Assembly: GCA_001564275.1 (NCBI GenBank)
Contig: LKND01000032.1
Span: 1 to 32,882, forward strand
Direction: 5' to 3'
Source: Natrialbaceae archaeon Tc-Br11_E2g14
GTDB taxonomy: Archaea > Halobacteriota > Halobacteria > Halobacteriales > Natrialbaceae
Length of the DNA: 32,882 nucleotides
Made by a program: the position numbers and the translations under genes. Below, in pieces: positions 1-6,590 of the stretch. Position 1 is the stretch's first letter. Each line of letters opens with the position of its first letter. The notes under the pieces were generated by a model. That model ran no database searches, was not told the origin of the DNA, and saw only the letters and a list, made by a program, of their open reading frames with translations.

Positions 1-2
1 AG

Positions 3-542
3 TCCTACCAATTGAAAAACGTTGTTAGCGATGAGTACCAAGGGCGGTACTCGATCAAGCTCAACAAGACGACTTCGATAGACAAGATCGACGAGGATAT
101 CGAAGTCGGAGACGATGCCGTGACCATTGAAGGAGCCATCGTCGACTTACAGTCGGGTAGCGGTCTGATCAAGCGGTGTCCAGAAGAGGGCTGCACGCGT
201 GTTCTCCAGAACGGCCGCTGTTCTGAGCATGGAGACGTCGATGGAGTATTCGACTTACGGATCAAAGGCGTCCTTGACGACGGCAAGGAGACTCGTGAAG
301 TGATCTACAACAAAGAAGCAACCGAAGAACTCGTCGGGATCTCACTTAATGAGGCCCAACAGATGGCAAAAGACGCTCTCGACACGGCTGTCGTGGCCGA
401 CGAGATCCGCGAGCAGATTGTGGGTCGGTATTACCGGATCACAGGGCCGAAATTGGGCCGGTACTATCTCGCAAATGAGTGTGAACAGATAACCGAACTA
501 ACGGGTGCGAACGAGGTACTCGCAGAAGCGAGGGCGCTATAA
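3..542 (+). CDS. Replication protein A (RPA, zinc-finger type), 3' part; runs off the left edge
   Basis: Single-stranded DNA-binding protein of the haloarchaeal RPA1 type. The frame is open to the first complete codon at position 3, and residues before the TTG at 12 still align with the full-length copy at 19339-20343, so the true start lies outside the window. Visible are the end of one OB-fold, then a second OB-fold carrying a zinc motif of the form C-x4-C-x8-C-x2-H (RCPEEGCTRVLQNGRC, then EH), matching the other copy residue for residue around the ligands. The C-terminal helix region is also shared. Its stop overlaps the next start by one base (TAATG), the classic RPA/RPA-associated gene pair of haloarchaea. 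It faces opposite to the second copy. RPA assignment is from the zinc motif and the partner gene; the family role (binding ssDNA in replication and repair) is established knowledge. Confidence 0.88.
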   Translation, partial: SYQLKNVVSDEYQGRYSIKLNKTTSIDKIDEDIEVGDDAVTIEGAIVDLQSGSGLIKRCPEEGCTRVLQNGRCSEHGDVDGVFDLRIKGVLDDGKETREVIYNKEATEELVGISLNEAQQMAKDALDTAVVADEIREQIVGRYYRITGPKLGRYYLANECEQITELTGANEVLAEARAL

Positions 543-1252
543 TGAGCCAAGCTGAATATCAAAGTCGTGAGGTGGCAGGCCGCGTACTGGCCGCAGAGTT
601 CAACGACGTGACTTACACGTTCAAGGAAAGCGACGACGACCGAGCACCAACATACGGGCTGTTGCCAACGGGCGAAAAGGCCAACCGCATCTTCTTCGTC
701 GGCACGCTCACGGAGACCGACGATGTTGGCGAGGACAGCGAGTACTGGCAGGGTCGAATTGCTGGACCAACTGGCACGTTCGTCGTCTACGCAGGGCAGT
801 ACCAACCAGGGCCGGCCGCGAAACTTCGCGATCTCGATACGCCTGCATACGTGGCTGTCGTCGGGAAGCCACGAACCTACGAGACAGATGATGGCTCGAT
901 TCTGACGTCTGTGAGACCTGAATCGATCACCGTCGTCGACAACACGACGAGAAACCAGTGGGTTGCGGATGCTGCAGAAAAGACCCTCGACCGGATCAAG
1001 TCGTTCGACAACGAATCAAACGAGTATGTCCGAATGGCCAAAGAGCAGTACGGCGGCGATTTGTCCTCGTATAGAGACGCAGTCGTGACCGCTCTGGAAA
1101 GCCTCGACATCGAAGACAGTGCTGGCAGCGATCCATCTTCGGAGCCCACGGTCGACGCTGAAGCCGCTGAAGCCAACGCAGATTTGGAATCCACCGAAAC
1201 TGAAAGCGGTGGGACTGCCAATCAGACCGAGACGCCGGCGACGTCTCCCTAA
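542..1252 (+). CDS. RPA-associated protein (COG3390-like)
   Basis: 236 aa partner of the upstream RPA gene, overlapping it by one base. The N-terminal 150 residues form the OB-fold core of the family: VAGRVLAAEFN at the start, DRAPTYGLLPTGEKANRIF and the AYVAVVGKPRTYETDDGS segment, followed by RPESIT. The same blocks occur in the paralog at 18615-19256. The last 50 residues are Glu/Ser/Thr-rich and probably disordered. In haloarchaea these proteins are co-transcribed with and bind RPA; here that follows from synteny. The acidic tail is absent from the second copy, so the two pairs have diverged. Confidence 0.85.
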   Translation: MSQAEYQSREVAGRVLAAEFNDVTYTFKESDDDRAPTYGLLPTGEKANRIFFVGTLTETDDVGEDSEYWQGRIAGPTGTFVVYAGQYQPGPAAKLRDLDTPAYVAVVGKPRTYETDDGSILTSVRPESITVVDNTTRNQWVADAAEKTLDRIKSFDNESNEYVRMAKEQYGGDLSSYRDAVVTALESLDIEDSAGSDPSSEPTVDAEAAEANADLESTETESGGTANQTETPATSP

Positions 1253-1575
1253 CGCCTCGAGGAGAACCACGGACGGCTTTCGCTTTCGCTGTCCCGTGGC
1301 TCTCTTCGCCCCGCTGCTCTCCCTTCTCGCCGCACTGTAGCTCTCTGTCGTCTACGATGATCCCCGCAGAAATCGTGACAGACGCATCCGAGGTACGACA
1401 TCAAACTCGATTTGTGAGTCGTATAAAGCCCAAGCCAGATTGGGGCACGAACCACATGTCGACGAACTCACGTCCAGTGAGTTTGGTTGCCTTCCAGTCA
1501 AGGATTGTTCTTGACGACCCTGCTAGCCGCTCGAAGACTGAATTACTTTCTGAATGAGAGAGTGGATTTCGTGTG
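1253..1575. other. Convergent intergenic region
   Basis: Lies between the 3' ends of the RPA-associated gene (+) and a minus-strand operon. Just after the + strand stop an imperfect hairpin joins CCACGG (1269) to CCCGTGG (about 1301) and may end transcription, though no clear T-run follows. A second stem, GTCAAG/CTTGAC, sits at 1498-1516. A TATA-like GTATAAAG at 1421-1428 precedes a possible 33-aa ORF, listed separately. Confidence 0.45.
1456..1557 (+). CDS. Possible small protein, 33 aa
   Basis: ORF of 33 codons starting ATG about 30 nt after a TATA-like box (GTATAAAG, 1421-1428), giving a predicted leader of only a few nt. No family recognised: the product starts MSTNSRPVSLVAF and ends KTELLSE. 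The AGTCAAGG..TTGAC inverted repeat lies inside it. The promoter spacing is the only support, and the segment could be plain noncoding DNA. Confidence 0.22.
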   Translation: MSTNSRPVSLVAFQSRIVLDDPASRSKTELLSE

Positions 1576-1881
1576 TTATTCGCCAGAGGGCTTTAGGTTG
1601 CCTTCAGACTGTTCGCAGTTGATGACCCACTCGGCCATGTTGAGTTGCTCCCGAGCAGTTTCGATGTGTAGCCGGCACCGATCAGCAGATTGTATGTTCG
1701 TCATCGCGAAAACCAGATTGTGGTGAGCTTCATCGATCGGGACTGGAGTGTCCCACCCGAAGACGTCAAACCACTCTTCGTGCAGTTGGTGCGCCCGGTC
1801 TTCCAGCTCGTTAATGGCGGATTTCCGGTCAGCAATCTCGGCCTCGTTGTATGCAGCGGTGATTCGCAATTGTGCCTTCAT
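1576..1881 (-). CDS. Unknown small helical protein, last gene of a three-gene operon
   Basis: 101 aa. The start at 1881 (MKAQLRITA) lies 7 nt after the stop of the preceding gene; the open frame continues upstream to 1926 but that would overlap the neighbour. The sequence is mostly predicted helix with an acidic, coiled-coil-like N-terminal half (EAEIADRKSAINELEDR), then a Trp/Phe-containing segment (EEWFDVFGW) and HHNLVFAMTNIQSADRCR. No domain recognised. Third gene of the unit 3183 to 1576, which begins with a promoter bearing a PadR-like palindrome. Confidence 0.6.
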   Translation of the reverse strand: MKAQLRITAAYNEAEIADRKSAINELEDRAHQLHEEWFDVFGWDTPVPIDEAHHNLVFAMTNIQSADRCRLHIETAREQLNMAEWVINCEQSEGNLKPSGE

Positions 1882-1888
1882 CAAGAAC

Positions 1889-2398
1889 TCAGAAGTGGGC
1901 GTCGGCAGGCACGATCCAGAGACCATCTGTGTTGTTTAGATTGTAATTGAGGTCGCGCTCTGTAGTGATACCTTGACCGTGCGAGTTGTAGAGATACACT
2001 GACGACCCTTTCCACCGACTGGTGGTGTTAAGTAGGTATCTCGAATTGGAGACGTCGTTCATAATTTCTTCATCGGTTAGCTCATCGAGTTGCCGGCGAA
2101 CACGCTCCATATTGCTTTCGAACGCGCTAACAGTCGACTCCCATGCTTTTTCAAGCATCTGCTGACCTTCCTCACTGTCGACTTTGAGTGCTGCAGGCAT
2201 GTCGCCGTACCTTGCTGGGCCAGACACTCGCGAATCAGAGTCGTCGAAAGTCGTGTAGTAATCGAAGACAGGGGTATTATCGACACCAACCCCGACTAGT
2301 TTGTCGAATGCGAGTTTTGCGGTTTCGAGAGCCAGCTCCTCGGGCGATTCTTCGAACTCATCGGTTGACCGAACGAGTGCGTAAATAAGGGTGTGCAT
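1889..2398 (-). CDS. Unknown protein, 169 aa
   Basis: Start chosen at MHTLIYALV (2398), because the longer frame to 2470 would overlap the upstream gene and translate its spacer. The first third (STDEFEESPEELALETAKLAFDKLVG) is acidic and helical; the C-terminus ends in a hydrophobic strand GLWIVPADAHF. It does not match a family I can name. It sits 38 nt after the preceding gene; that gap holds AT-rich text (ATTTACG, CTATATCC) that could be an internal promoter. Confidence 0.65.
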   Translation of the reverse strand: MHTLIYALVRSTDEFEESPEELALETAKLAFDKLVGVGVDNTPVFDYYTTFDDSDSRVSGPARYGDMPAALKVDSEEGQQMLEKAWESTVSAFESNMERVRRQLDELTDEEIMNDVSNSRYLLNTTSRWKGSSVYLYNSHGQGITTERDLNYNLNNTDGLWIVPADAHF

Positions 2399-2436
2399 GA
2401 TTTGATGGATATAGATTGGCGTAAATTGCCTCGGGG

Positions 2437-3183
2437 TCAAGCCTCGGGACATTCTTCTTGGGACGTACAAAACCTATGAAGCAAGTTGAGAAGATCCTCT
2501 GCATCGGATCTGCTCGGGATTTTGAATTGCATCGTGAAGCTTACCCACATTGAAGCGTTTTCGCTAGGTGTGGCAGGGTAGATTCGGATAGAACCGACTT
2601 CGTGATTGATGAAAGATTCGTGGATAGGTGCTCGATGATGGATCGGTGCATCAGTTTCGAGTTGTCCTGGGCCAGGATAGGCTGTCGCAATAGCTGATAA
2701 TATCGGTTCGACAGTATCGGTTGGTAAAGTAATCACGAGGTCTTCGTCGTATTTTATTGTAGTTGAACCTTTAGATTCGGTGATTGTCCATGCGCCGTTT
2801 GATTGAGGTTTGGTTCGGGTCACTTTTTTGCGAGTTATGGTTTCGGGTTCTCCGTCGATTTTGAAAACAGTGAATGATGATGCGTCTTCAGATGCAATAT
2901 CGTATGAGGGGTCTCTTGGGGGTGATTGGTGATCGCCCGAGATTACGGCTTGTACAGCATCTGTTGGTGACTCACAAGTGTATGTTCCGAATAGTTTTGT
3001 TCCGGTTTCGACGTTTTCTGTGGTAACGATGTATCTGGATGTTTCGGTAGTTGTGGTTGGTTTAGTTGTATCTGCATCTGCTTTCAAGTTTCGTTTTTGT
3101 GTATTCGGGTTTTGAGTGGTCATGTTCGAGTGTTGTTGGAGTTTGAATTTCGGTTGACGGTCTATTTTATCAGTTCTATTCAT
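2437..3183 (-). CDS. Unknown protein, first gene of the operon
   Basis: 248 aa from ATG 3183. Alternatives are MTTQNPN at 3123 and GTG at 3225; the TATA box (TTTTATATCC, about 3214-3223) places transcription start near 3192, which excludes the GTG and favours 3183. The N-terminus is Lys/Asn/Thr-rich and low-complexity (ADADTTKPTTTTETS), unusual beside its acidic neighbours. The middle looks like beta-rich repeats, and the C-terminus contains a helical stretch (SRSDAEDLLNLLHRFC). The gene is AT-richer than most of the window. No function assigned. Confidence 0.6.
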   Translation of the reverse strand: MNRTDKIDRQPKFKLQQHSNMTTQNPNTQKRNLKADADTTKPTTTTETSRYIVTTENVETGTKLFGTYTCESPTDAVQAVISGDHQSPPRDPSYDIASEDASSFTVFKIDGEPETITRKKVTRTKPQSNGAWTITESKGSTTIKYDEDLVITLPTDTVEPILSAIATAYPGPGQLETDAPIHHRAPIHESFINHEVGSIRIYPATPSENASMWVSFTMQFKIPSRSDAEDLLNLLHRFCTSQEECPEA

Positions 3184-3199
3184 CTTATACCATACTTCA

Positions 3200-3223
3200 C
3201 CACCAATCGGTGGATATAAAACC
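3200..3223 (-). promoter_or_regulatory. TATA box with operator-like palindrome (PadR-type site 1)
   Basis: In gene sense: GGTTTTATATCC followed directly by CCACC-GATT-GGTGG (3200-3213), then ATG at 3183. The core CACCAATCGGTG differs by one base from the perfect palindromes upstream of tatA and of the PadR gene, and like them it lies between the TATA box and the start, where a bound repressor would block polymerase. Confidence 0.6.
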
Positions 3224-3267
3224 ACGAATAGAACCGCATATGTATTGTACCGGGTTTTTTGGATTGC

Positions 3268-3459
3268 TCAGGGATTGAACAGTGCGATTCCGTCTCTGTT
3301 TGCTTCGTTCACGTATTCGTCGAGCGTGCCCTCGTCGTAGAGCCGCTGGTCGTCATCGTACTGGGCTTGCACAATCTTTTGTGCCTGTTTCCAGTCTTCT
3401 GCGTCGACTAACCAGACACGATCGGTGCCCGTTGAGACGACGTGCAGGTTTTGGGTCAT
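3268..3459 (-). CDS. Unknown small acidic protein
   Basis: 63 aa, last of a tight four-gene operon, starting 2 nt after the previous stop. Sequence MTQNLHVVSTGTDRVWLVDAED suggests two beta strands, then a helix with KQAQKIVQAQYDDDQ and ending in RDGIALFNP. It resembles small alpha/beta proteins common in haloarchaeal elements, but I cannot name the family. Confidence 0.65.
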   Translation of the reverse strand: MTQNLHVVSTGTDRVWLVDAEDWKQAQKIVQAQYDDDQRLYDEGTLDEYVNEANRDGIALFNP

Positions 3460-3461
3460 TG

Positions 3462-3698
3462 TCAGTGGGCCTCCTGATCGAGAGGGCCGTCACCGGGGAA
3501 CTCGACAGACGAATCCTCGACAGCGATCTTCTTCGAGAAGTTGTCCAGGGCGATCTCGTCGGCACACATCATAGTCAGTCGCTCGACGCACTGATGGTAG
3601 ATTGATGCAACTTCTTCGATATCGCTTGCTTGCTCGATTCGCTCTTCGAAAGTCTCGAAAAAGCGGTTCTGGGCATGCCCAAGAGCTGCTCCACCCAT
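3462..3698 (-). CDS. Unknown protein; tandem paralog of the next gene upstream
   Basis: 78 aa, starting MGGAALGHAQNRFF; the stop of the upstream gene overlaps the start by one base (TAATG). It aligns along its length with the product of 3698-3940: HAQNRFFETFEERIEQ against NARNRLFDVLDERLDA, and both end in a near-identical tail (SSVEFPGDGPLDQEAH against SNVEFPSEAPSGQEAH). All-helical by appearance. The pair is a recent-looking tandem duplication within an operon. Function unknown. Confidence 0.7.
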   Translation of the reverse strand: MGGAALGHAQNRFFETFEERIEQASDIEEVASIYHQCVERLTMMCADEIALDNFSKKIAVEDSSVEFPGDGPLDQEAH

Positions 3699-3940
3699 TA
3701 GTGCGCCTCCTGACCCGACGGAGCTTCGGACGGGAACTCCACGTTGGAGTCGTCGGTCGCAAGCTCCTGAGAAACGCGGTCGAGTTCTTCTGTATCGATA
3801 GCAATGTGAGCAAGAGCATCGATACACGAGTTGAGAATGTGTTCTCGGCGGTCGACGTCCATCTGGTCGACAGCGTCCAAACGTTCATCGAGAACGTCGA
3901 ACAGGCGGTTGCGAGCGTTCTGTCGGCTGAGGCTCCCCAT
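3698..3940 (-). CDS. Unknown protein; tandem paralog
   Basis: 80 aa, MGSLSRQNARNRLFDVLDERL, helical, with the same C-terminal VEFP..P..QEAH tail as the following gene. The start overlaps the stop of the preceding gene (TGATG). The conserved tail suggests a shared binding partner or contact rather than a shared enzymatic site; this is inference. Confidence 0.7.
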   Translation of the reverse strand: MGSLSRQNARNRLFDVLDERLDAVDQMDVDRREHILNSCIDALAHIAIDTEELDRVSQELATDDSNVEFPSEAPSGQEAH

Positions 3941-4164
3941 CAGTGGACCTCCATTGCCTGTGCTGAGATGTCCATAGCGTCGACAGGGATATCCCCCTGA
4001 GCCAGATCTTCACTGACGATATGCTCACCGAACTCTTCAGCCGCCTCTTTATACTGAGATTCACGATCGAACGTCTCAGTGTACTCAACTGTCACGGTGA
4101 CTTCGTAGAGTTTCAGTGGTTCTTCGCCATCAGTGCCGGTGTCGGCATCGGTATTCGCGTTCAT
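3940..4164 (-). CDS. Unknown small protein, first gene of four-gene operon
   Basis: 74 aa from MNANTDADTG. An upstream in-frame codon at 4173 is disfavoured because the TATA-like run TTTTTTATG lies just above 4164. After an acidic Thr-rich N-terminus come two beta strands (YEVTVTVEYTETF) and helices ending AMDISAQAMEVH. No family recognised. Its stop overlaps the next start by one base. Confidence 0.65.
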   Translation of the reverse strand: MNANTDADTGTDGEEPLKLYEVTVTVEYTETFDRESQYKEAAEEFGEHIVSEDLAQGDIPVDAMDISAQAMEVH

Positions 4165-4300
4165 ACGCCACACATAAAAAACGAGAAATGGCTGTTCGAA
4201 GCCAGCACAGGCTCAGAGATGTCGACGTATATCCTGGCCAACAGCAACCGAGAAAAGAAACCCTAAAAATCGTATCTTATTCAACGCTAATGGTCTTTGA

Positions 4301-4585
4301 TCAATTTCCAACGGTCTCTTTGACTGCGTCGTTGGCTTCGTTGTTCATATCTTCGACGGCTTGGTTGGTTTCAGTCTCGATTTCGGTTTTCACTTCTGTC
4401 GCTTCATTCTTCATCTCCTCAATCTCCCGTTCGACTTCTGCACGGCCCTTTTGGAACGATCCAGTGGACTGACCCATTGCTCGAGCCAGCTTGGGGATTC
4501 GGGTTGCTCCAAACAAGAGCGTGAGCACGGCGACAATAATGATGAGTTCTGGGCCTACAGGTATGAATAATGGGGTTGCATTCAT
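4301..4585 (-). CDS. tatA: TatA-like twin-arginine translocase subunit
   Basis: 94 aa. Start at MNATPLF (4585), downstream of the promoter palindrome; the longer frame would read through the promoter. One transmembrane helix at about residues 12-26 (ELIIIVAVLTLLFG), the Phe-Gly hinge at 25-26, then the amphipathic helix ATRIPKLARAMGQSTGSFQKG and a long acidic tail rich in Glu and Thr. This is the standard TatA/E plan: TatA oligomers form the membrane pore that exports folded proteins. Haloarchaea rely heavily on Tat export, so a TatA on a mobile element could boost export of element-encoded or host proteins. I see no TatC partner here and no twin-arginine signal peptide in the neighbours. Confidence 0.85.
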   Translation of the reverse strand: MNATPLFIPVGPELIIIVAVLTLLFGATRIPKLARAMGQSTGSFQKGRAEVEREIEEMKNEATEVKTEIETETNQAVEDMNNEANDAVKETVGN

Positions 4586-4593
4586 TGCTGATC

Positions 4594-4605
4594 TACCAAT
4601 TGGTA
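4594..4605. promoter_or_regulatory. Perfect 12-bp palindrome TACCAATTGGTA (PadR-type site 2)
   Basis: Lies 9 nt upstream of the tatA start codon and directly downstream of the TATA box TTATTATATCC (about 4613-4623, minus strand). It shares the core CCAATTGG with the palindrome upstream of the PadR gene. Confidence 0.65.
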
Positions 4606-4623
4606 CTATGGAGGATATAATAA
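4606..4623 (-). promoter_or_regulatory. tatA promoter TATA box
   Basis: TTATTATATCC on the minus strand, centred about 33 nt before the tatA ATG, giving a predicted short leader of under 10 nt. Confidence 0.55.
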
Positions 4624-4690
4624 CTGTGACGGTGTGGTGACTGCTAACCCAGCGAAACGGTGAATTGGGACGTTTGAGGTCGCCCAAACG

Positions 4691-4717
4691 GTTATATAGC
4701 TAATCTGAGTAGATTAG
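4691..4717 (+). promoter_or_regulatory. Plus-strand TATA box with 7-bp-arm palindrome
   Basis: GTTATATAG (4691-4699) followed by CTAATCT-gagt-AGATTAG (4700-4717). The layout copies the other promoters of the window (TATA box, then palindrome) but points to the plus strand, where no convincing ORF follows. Confidence 0.45.
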
Positions 4718-4718
4718 A

Positions 4719-4800
4719 GTAGCAGCGCAGAACGATGTAGTGACGTGTCTGCTACCAACGCTGTGCCCTAGGAAAGGCTCCCCACCTGAAAAAAGAACAA
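4719..4800 (+). ncRNA. Candidate small RNA downstream of a plus-strand promoter
   Basis: About 25 nt after the TATA box at 4691, exactly where transcription should start, the sequence opens with a stem GTAGCAG (4719-4725) pairing with CTGCTAC (4749-4755). Further down comes GCCCTAGGAAAGGCTCC and an A-rich end. The only plus-strand start codons give trivial ORFs (ATGTAG; a 25-codon GTG frame). It would run convergent to the PP-loop gene. The 3' end is a guess. Confidence 0.3.
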
Positions 4801-4850
4801 AACTCATGAAGGACTGAGGGTGGCAATCGGGTTCAACTCCTGAACAGCGT

Positions 4851-6161
4851 CTACTCGACTTTGGATTCGGCCCGATCTTCGACCATTTCTTTGTGATCTT
4901 CGTATCCAAGCCGCTCGGCGACTGCGTCGAGAGCTTCGTAGCCGCGCTTGAGAACGTCGAGGTCGTGTTCATCACAGTCGTCTGGAATGGCCTGTGTGAC
5001 ATCGAAGGCGTCTCTGAATAGTGTTTCTGAGTCGGGCAGGTCTTCATCGTCGACGAACTGGAGAGCCGCTTCAGTGAGCGTCTGGTAGGTATTTCCAGAG
5101 GTCACTCCTGGATCGAATGGCTCGCAGGAACTACCACAGGCCCATTGTGAAAGCGTTTTTTCTCGACGACCAAGTCGTTGGTCGAGCTCCCGTTCGGTCG
5201 TTGAGCCGTGGCCCCACAGAACATAATCGGTGTAAGAGTCCTTTTTCATATTGCCATTGCGGGCTGAATCGATGACACGGGCTTCCAACGACTGGATGTA
5301 CTGCCACATATACGGGTAGTTTTCGTGCAGCATTTCGAGTTCGAACCACCGTGTCGCAAACGCACCGCACAGACAATCTCCCGAGTGAGTAAGTGCGTCG
5401 ACGACGCCCGAACGTGGAATACCGTGATCGTCGATGTATTCACGGACGTCTTTTTTGGTCCAACTCGCTATTGGAGATGCATAGAGATCCCCGCTGTCTT
5501 TGAGTTCAATGCCATCGGCTGAAACAGAGTCCCAGCGGGCCTTACTTTCCATGCGGGACGCACCAGAGATGAGCAGCGAATTACCGTCAAACTGCTGCAA
5601 GAGCTTCTGAAGTGGTTTGTCTTTATTGTTGATGAATTCCCATTTGTGAGCCTCACGAGTCGAGCCCGGAAATCCATACGTTTCGACCCGTGTTGTGTAT
5701 TCGTCTTCGTGACGCCTGGTATCAGCAATATAGACAGGAAGCCCCAGATCATCAGCGCGTTCTTTGACGTACTCGGTGGTCTCACGGAGACCTACGGACG
5801 TATCGACGTGAATGATTCCGTCAATCGGGAACCCGGCATTGTGGTATGTGTAGTGGGTCGCGACGAGCGAATCGTAGCCGCCGGACATCAGTGCGAAACA
5901 GTGATCCCAGTCGTGGGCTTGGGCATCTTCGAGGATTTCTTCAGGTGAGTTCGTCTCGCCAGTGTCCTCGGTAAGATCGCCCCAAGAGCGGGGAATATCG
6001 TCGGAATCAGACTGTCCCGGTCCAATCGAGGGCGCGGATGGGGACTGACCGGGAGAACTGATCCCGGGTGTGCTGACAGGCGTTGCACTGTGTTCTTGTG
6101 AGGAAGTGGCTGACAGGCAGGACTCAGACCGGCCACAGGGGCACTTGAAGTCGTCGTACAT
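4851..6161 (-). CDS. PAPS-reductase-family PP-loop protein with N-terminal cysteine cluster
   Basis: 436 aa. The PP-loop motif SGGYDSLV is at residues 93-100, followed by the Rossmann-like HVDTSVGLRETTEYVKE region and SGASRMESKARW, as in adenylyl-hydrolysing PAPS reductase/DndC-type enzymes. A cysteine pair GDCLCGAF follows, and two further clusters flank the core: CPCGRSESC at residues 7-15 and CACGSSC near residue 345, plausibly Zn or Fe-S sites. A Ser/Pro-rich linker (about 20-55) separates the N-terminal cluster. Members activate a substrate with ATP and handle sulfur or related thiol chemistry; which substrate is used here is not visible. Proximity to the DpdA-like gene suggests nucleic-acid modification, but that is inference. 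Start at 6161 fits a copy of the shared promoter module directly upstream. Confidence 0.82.
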   Translation of the reverse strand: MYDDFKCPCGRSESCLSATSSQEHSATPVSTPGISSPGQSPSAPSIGPGQSDSDDIPRSWGDLTEDTGETNSPEEILEDAQAHDWDHCFALMSGGYDSLVATHYTYHNAGFPIDGIIHVDTSVGLRETTEYVKERADDLGLPVYIADTRRHEDEYTTRVETYGFPGSTREAHKWEFINNKDKPLQKLLQQFDGNSLLISGASRMESKARWDSVSADGIELKDSGDLYASPIASWTKKDVREYIDDHGIPRSGVVDALTHSGDCLCGAFATRWFELEMLHENYPYMWQYIQSLEARVIDSARNGNMKKDSYTDYVLWGHGSTTERELDQRLGRREKTLSQWACGSSCEPFDPGVTSGNTYQTLTEAALQFVDDEDLPDSETLFRDAFDVTQAIPDDCDEHDLDVLKRGYEALDAVAERLGYEDHKEMVEDRAESKVE

Positions 6162-6187
6162 GGTCGCCCATCAGCACCGAAAAATAG
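6162..6187 (-). promoter_or_regulatory. Promoter module upstream of the PP-loop gene
   Basis: Gene sense: GCTATTTTTC, then CTGATGGGCGACC immediately before ATG 6161. It is a diverged version of the module repeated in the right half (ATTTATC...GATGGGTGAG-ATG). Confidence 0.5.
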
Positions 6188-6210
6188 CGGGTTGAGAAGT
6201 GTGTGGCTGC

Positions 6211-6537
6211 TTATCGCTCGCCGATGGTATCCGTATCGATCTGGTAGTTGAGCCAGTCAGCGTAGCCATTAAGCAGCTCGGAGCCGACGTCGGTTAGGCT
6301 GTAGTAGTTCGTCCGTTTATCGAGGTCACCCTTTTCGAGCAGTCCCATTTCGACCAGTTCGTCGAGGTTCGGGTAGATGCGCCCGTGGTTAATTTCAATC
6401 GGCACTTCGTCACCCTCCTCGCCGATGTGGTGATTGTATTCCTCCTGCAGTGTGTTTTTGATACCGAGTCCGTGTGGTTTGTCGGCACTGGAAACGGTGG
6501 CGAGGACGTGCATTTGGAAAGAAGTTAAATCGAACAT
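6211..6537 (-). CDS. PadR-family transcriptional regulator
   Basis: 108 aa winged-helix protein. FQMHVLATVSS opens the first helix; GLGIKNTLQEEY and HGRIYPNLDELVEMGLLEKG match the PadR recognition helix and its G.IYP.L..L...GL signature, followed by the wing (KRTNYYSLTDVG). Length fits the short PadR class with an abbreviated dimerisation tail (ADWLNYQIDTD). Known members are dimeric repressors, often autoregulated. A perfect 12-bp palindrome lies 5 nt before its own start, and related palindromes lie in two other promoters nearby, so these are its likely operators (inference). Confidence 0.88.
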   Translation of the reverse strand: MFDLTSFQMHVLATVSSADKPHGLGIKNTLQEEYNHHIGEEGDEVPIEINHGRIYPNLDELVEMGLLEKGDLDKRTNYYSLTDVGSELLNGYADWLNYQIDTDTIGER

Positions 6538-6542
6538 TGTAT

Positions 6543-6554
6543 TTCCAATTGGAA
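6543..6554. promoter_or_regulatory. Perfect 12-bp palindrome TTCCAATTGGAA (PadR-type site 3)
   Basis: Immediately upstream of the PadR start codon (6537) and downstream of the TATA-like TTAAATACC (about 6568-6577, minus strand). Core CCAATTGG is shared with the tatA site. Confidence 0.65.
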
Positions 6555-6590
6555 TATCGTTTGGATTGGTATTTAAGGTGTCGATTCGCC

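Noticed and set aside
4851-6161. QueC (preQ0 synthase) for the PP-loop protein
   Set aside because: QueC also has an SGG.DS motif and would fit next to DpdA, but the SGASRMESKAR and GDCLCGAF blocks fit PAPS-reductase-type enzymes, and the QueC zinc motif at the C-terminus was not found.
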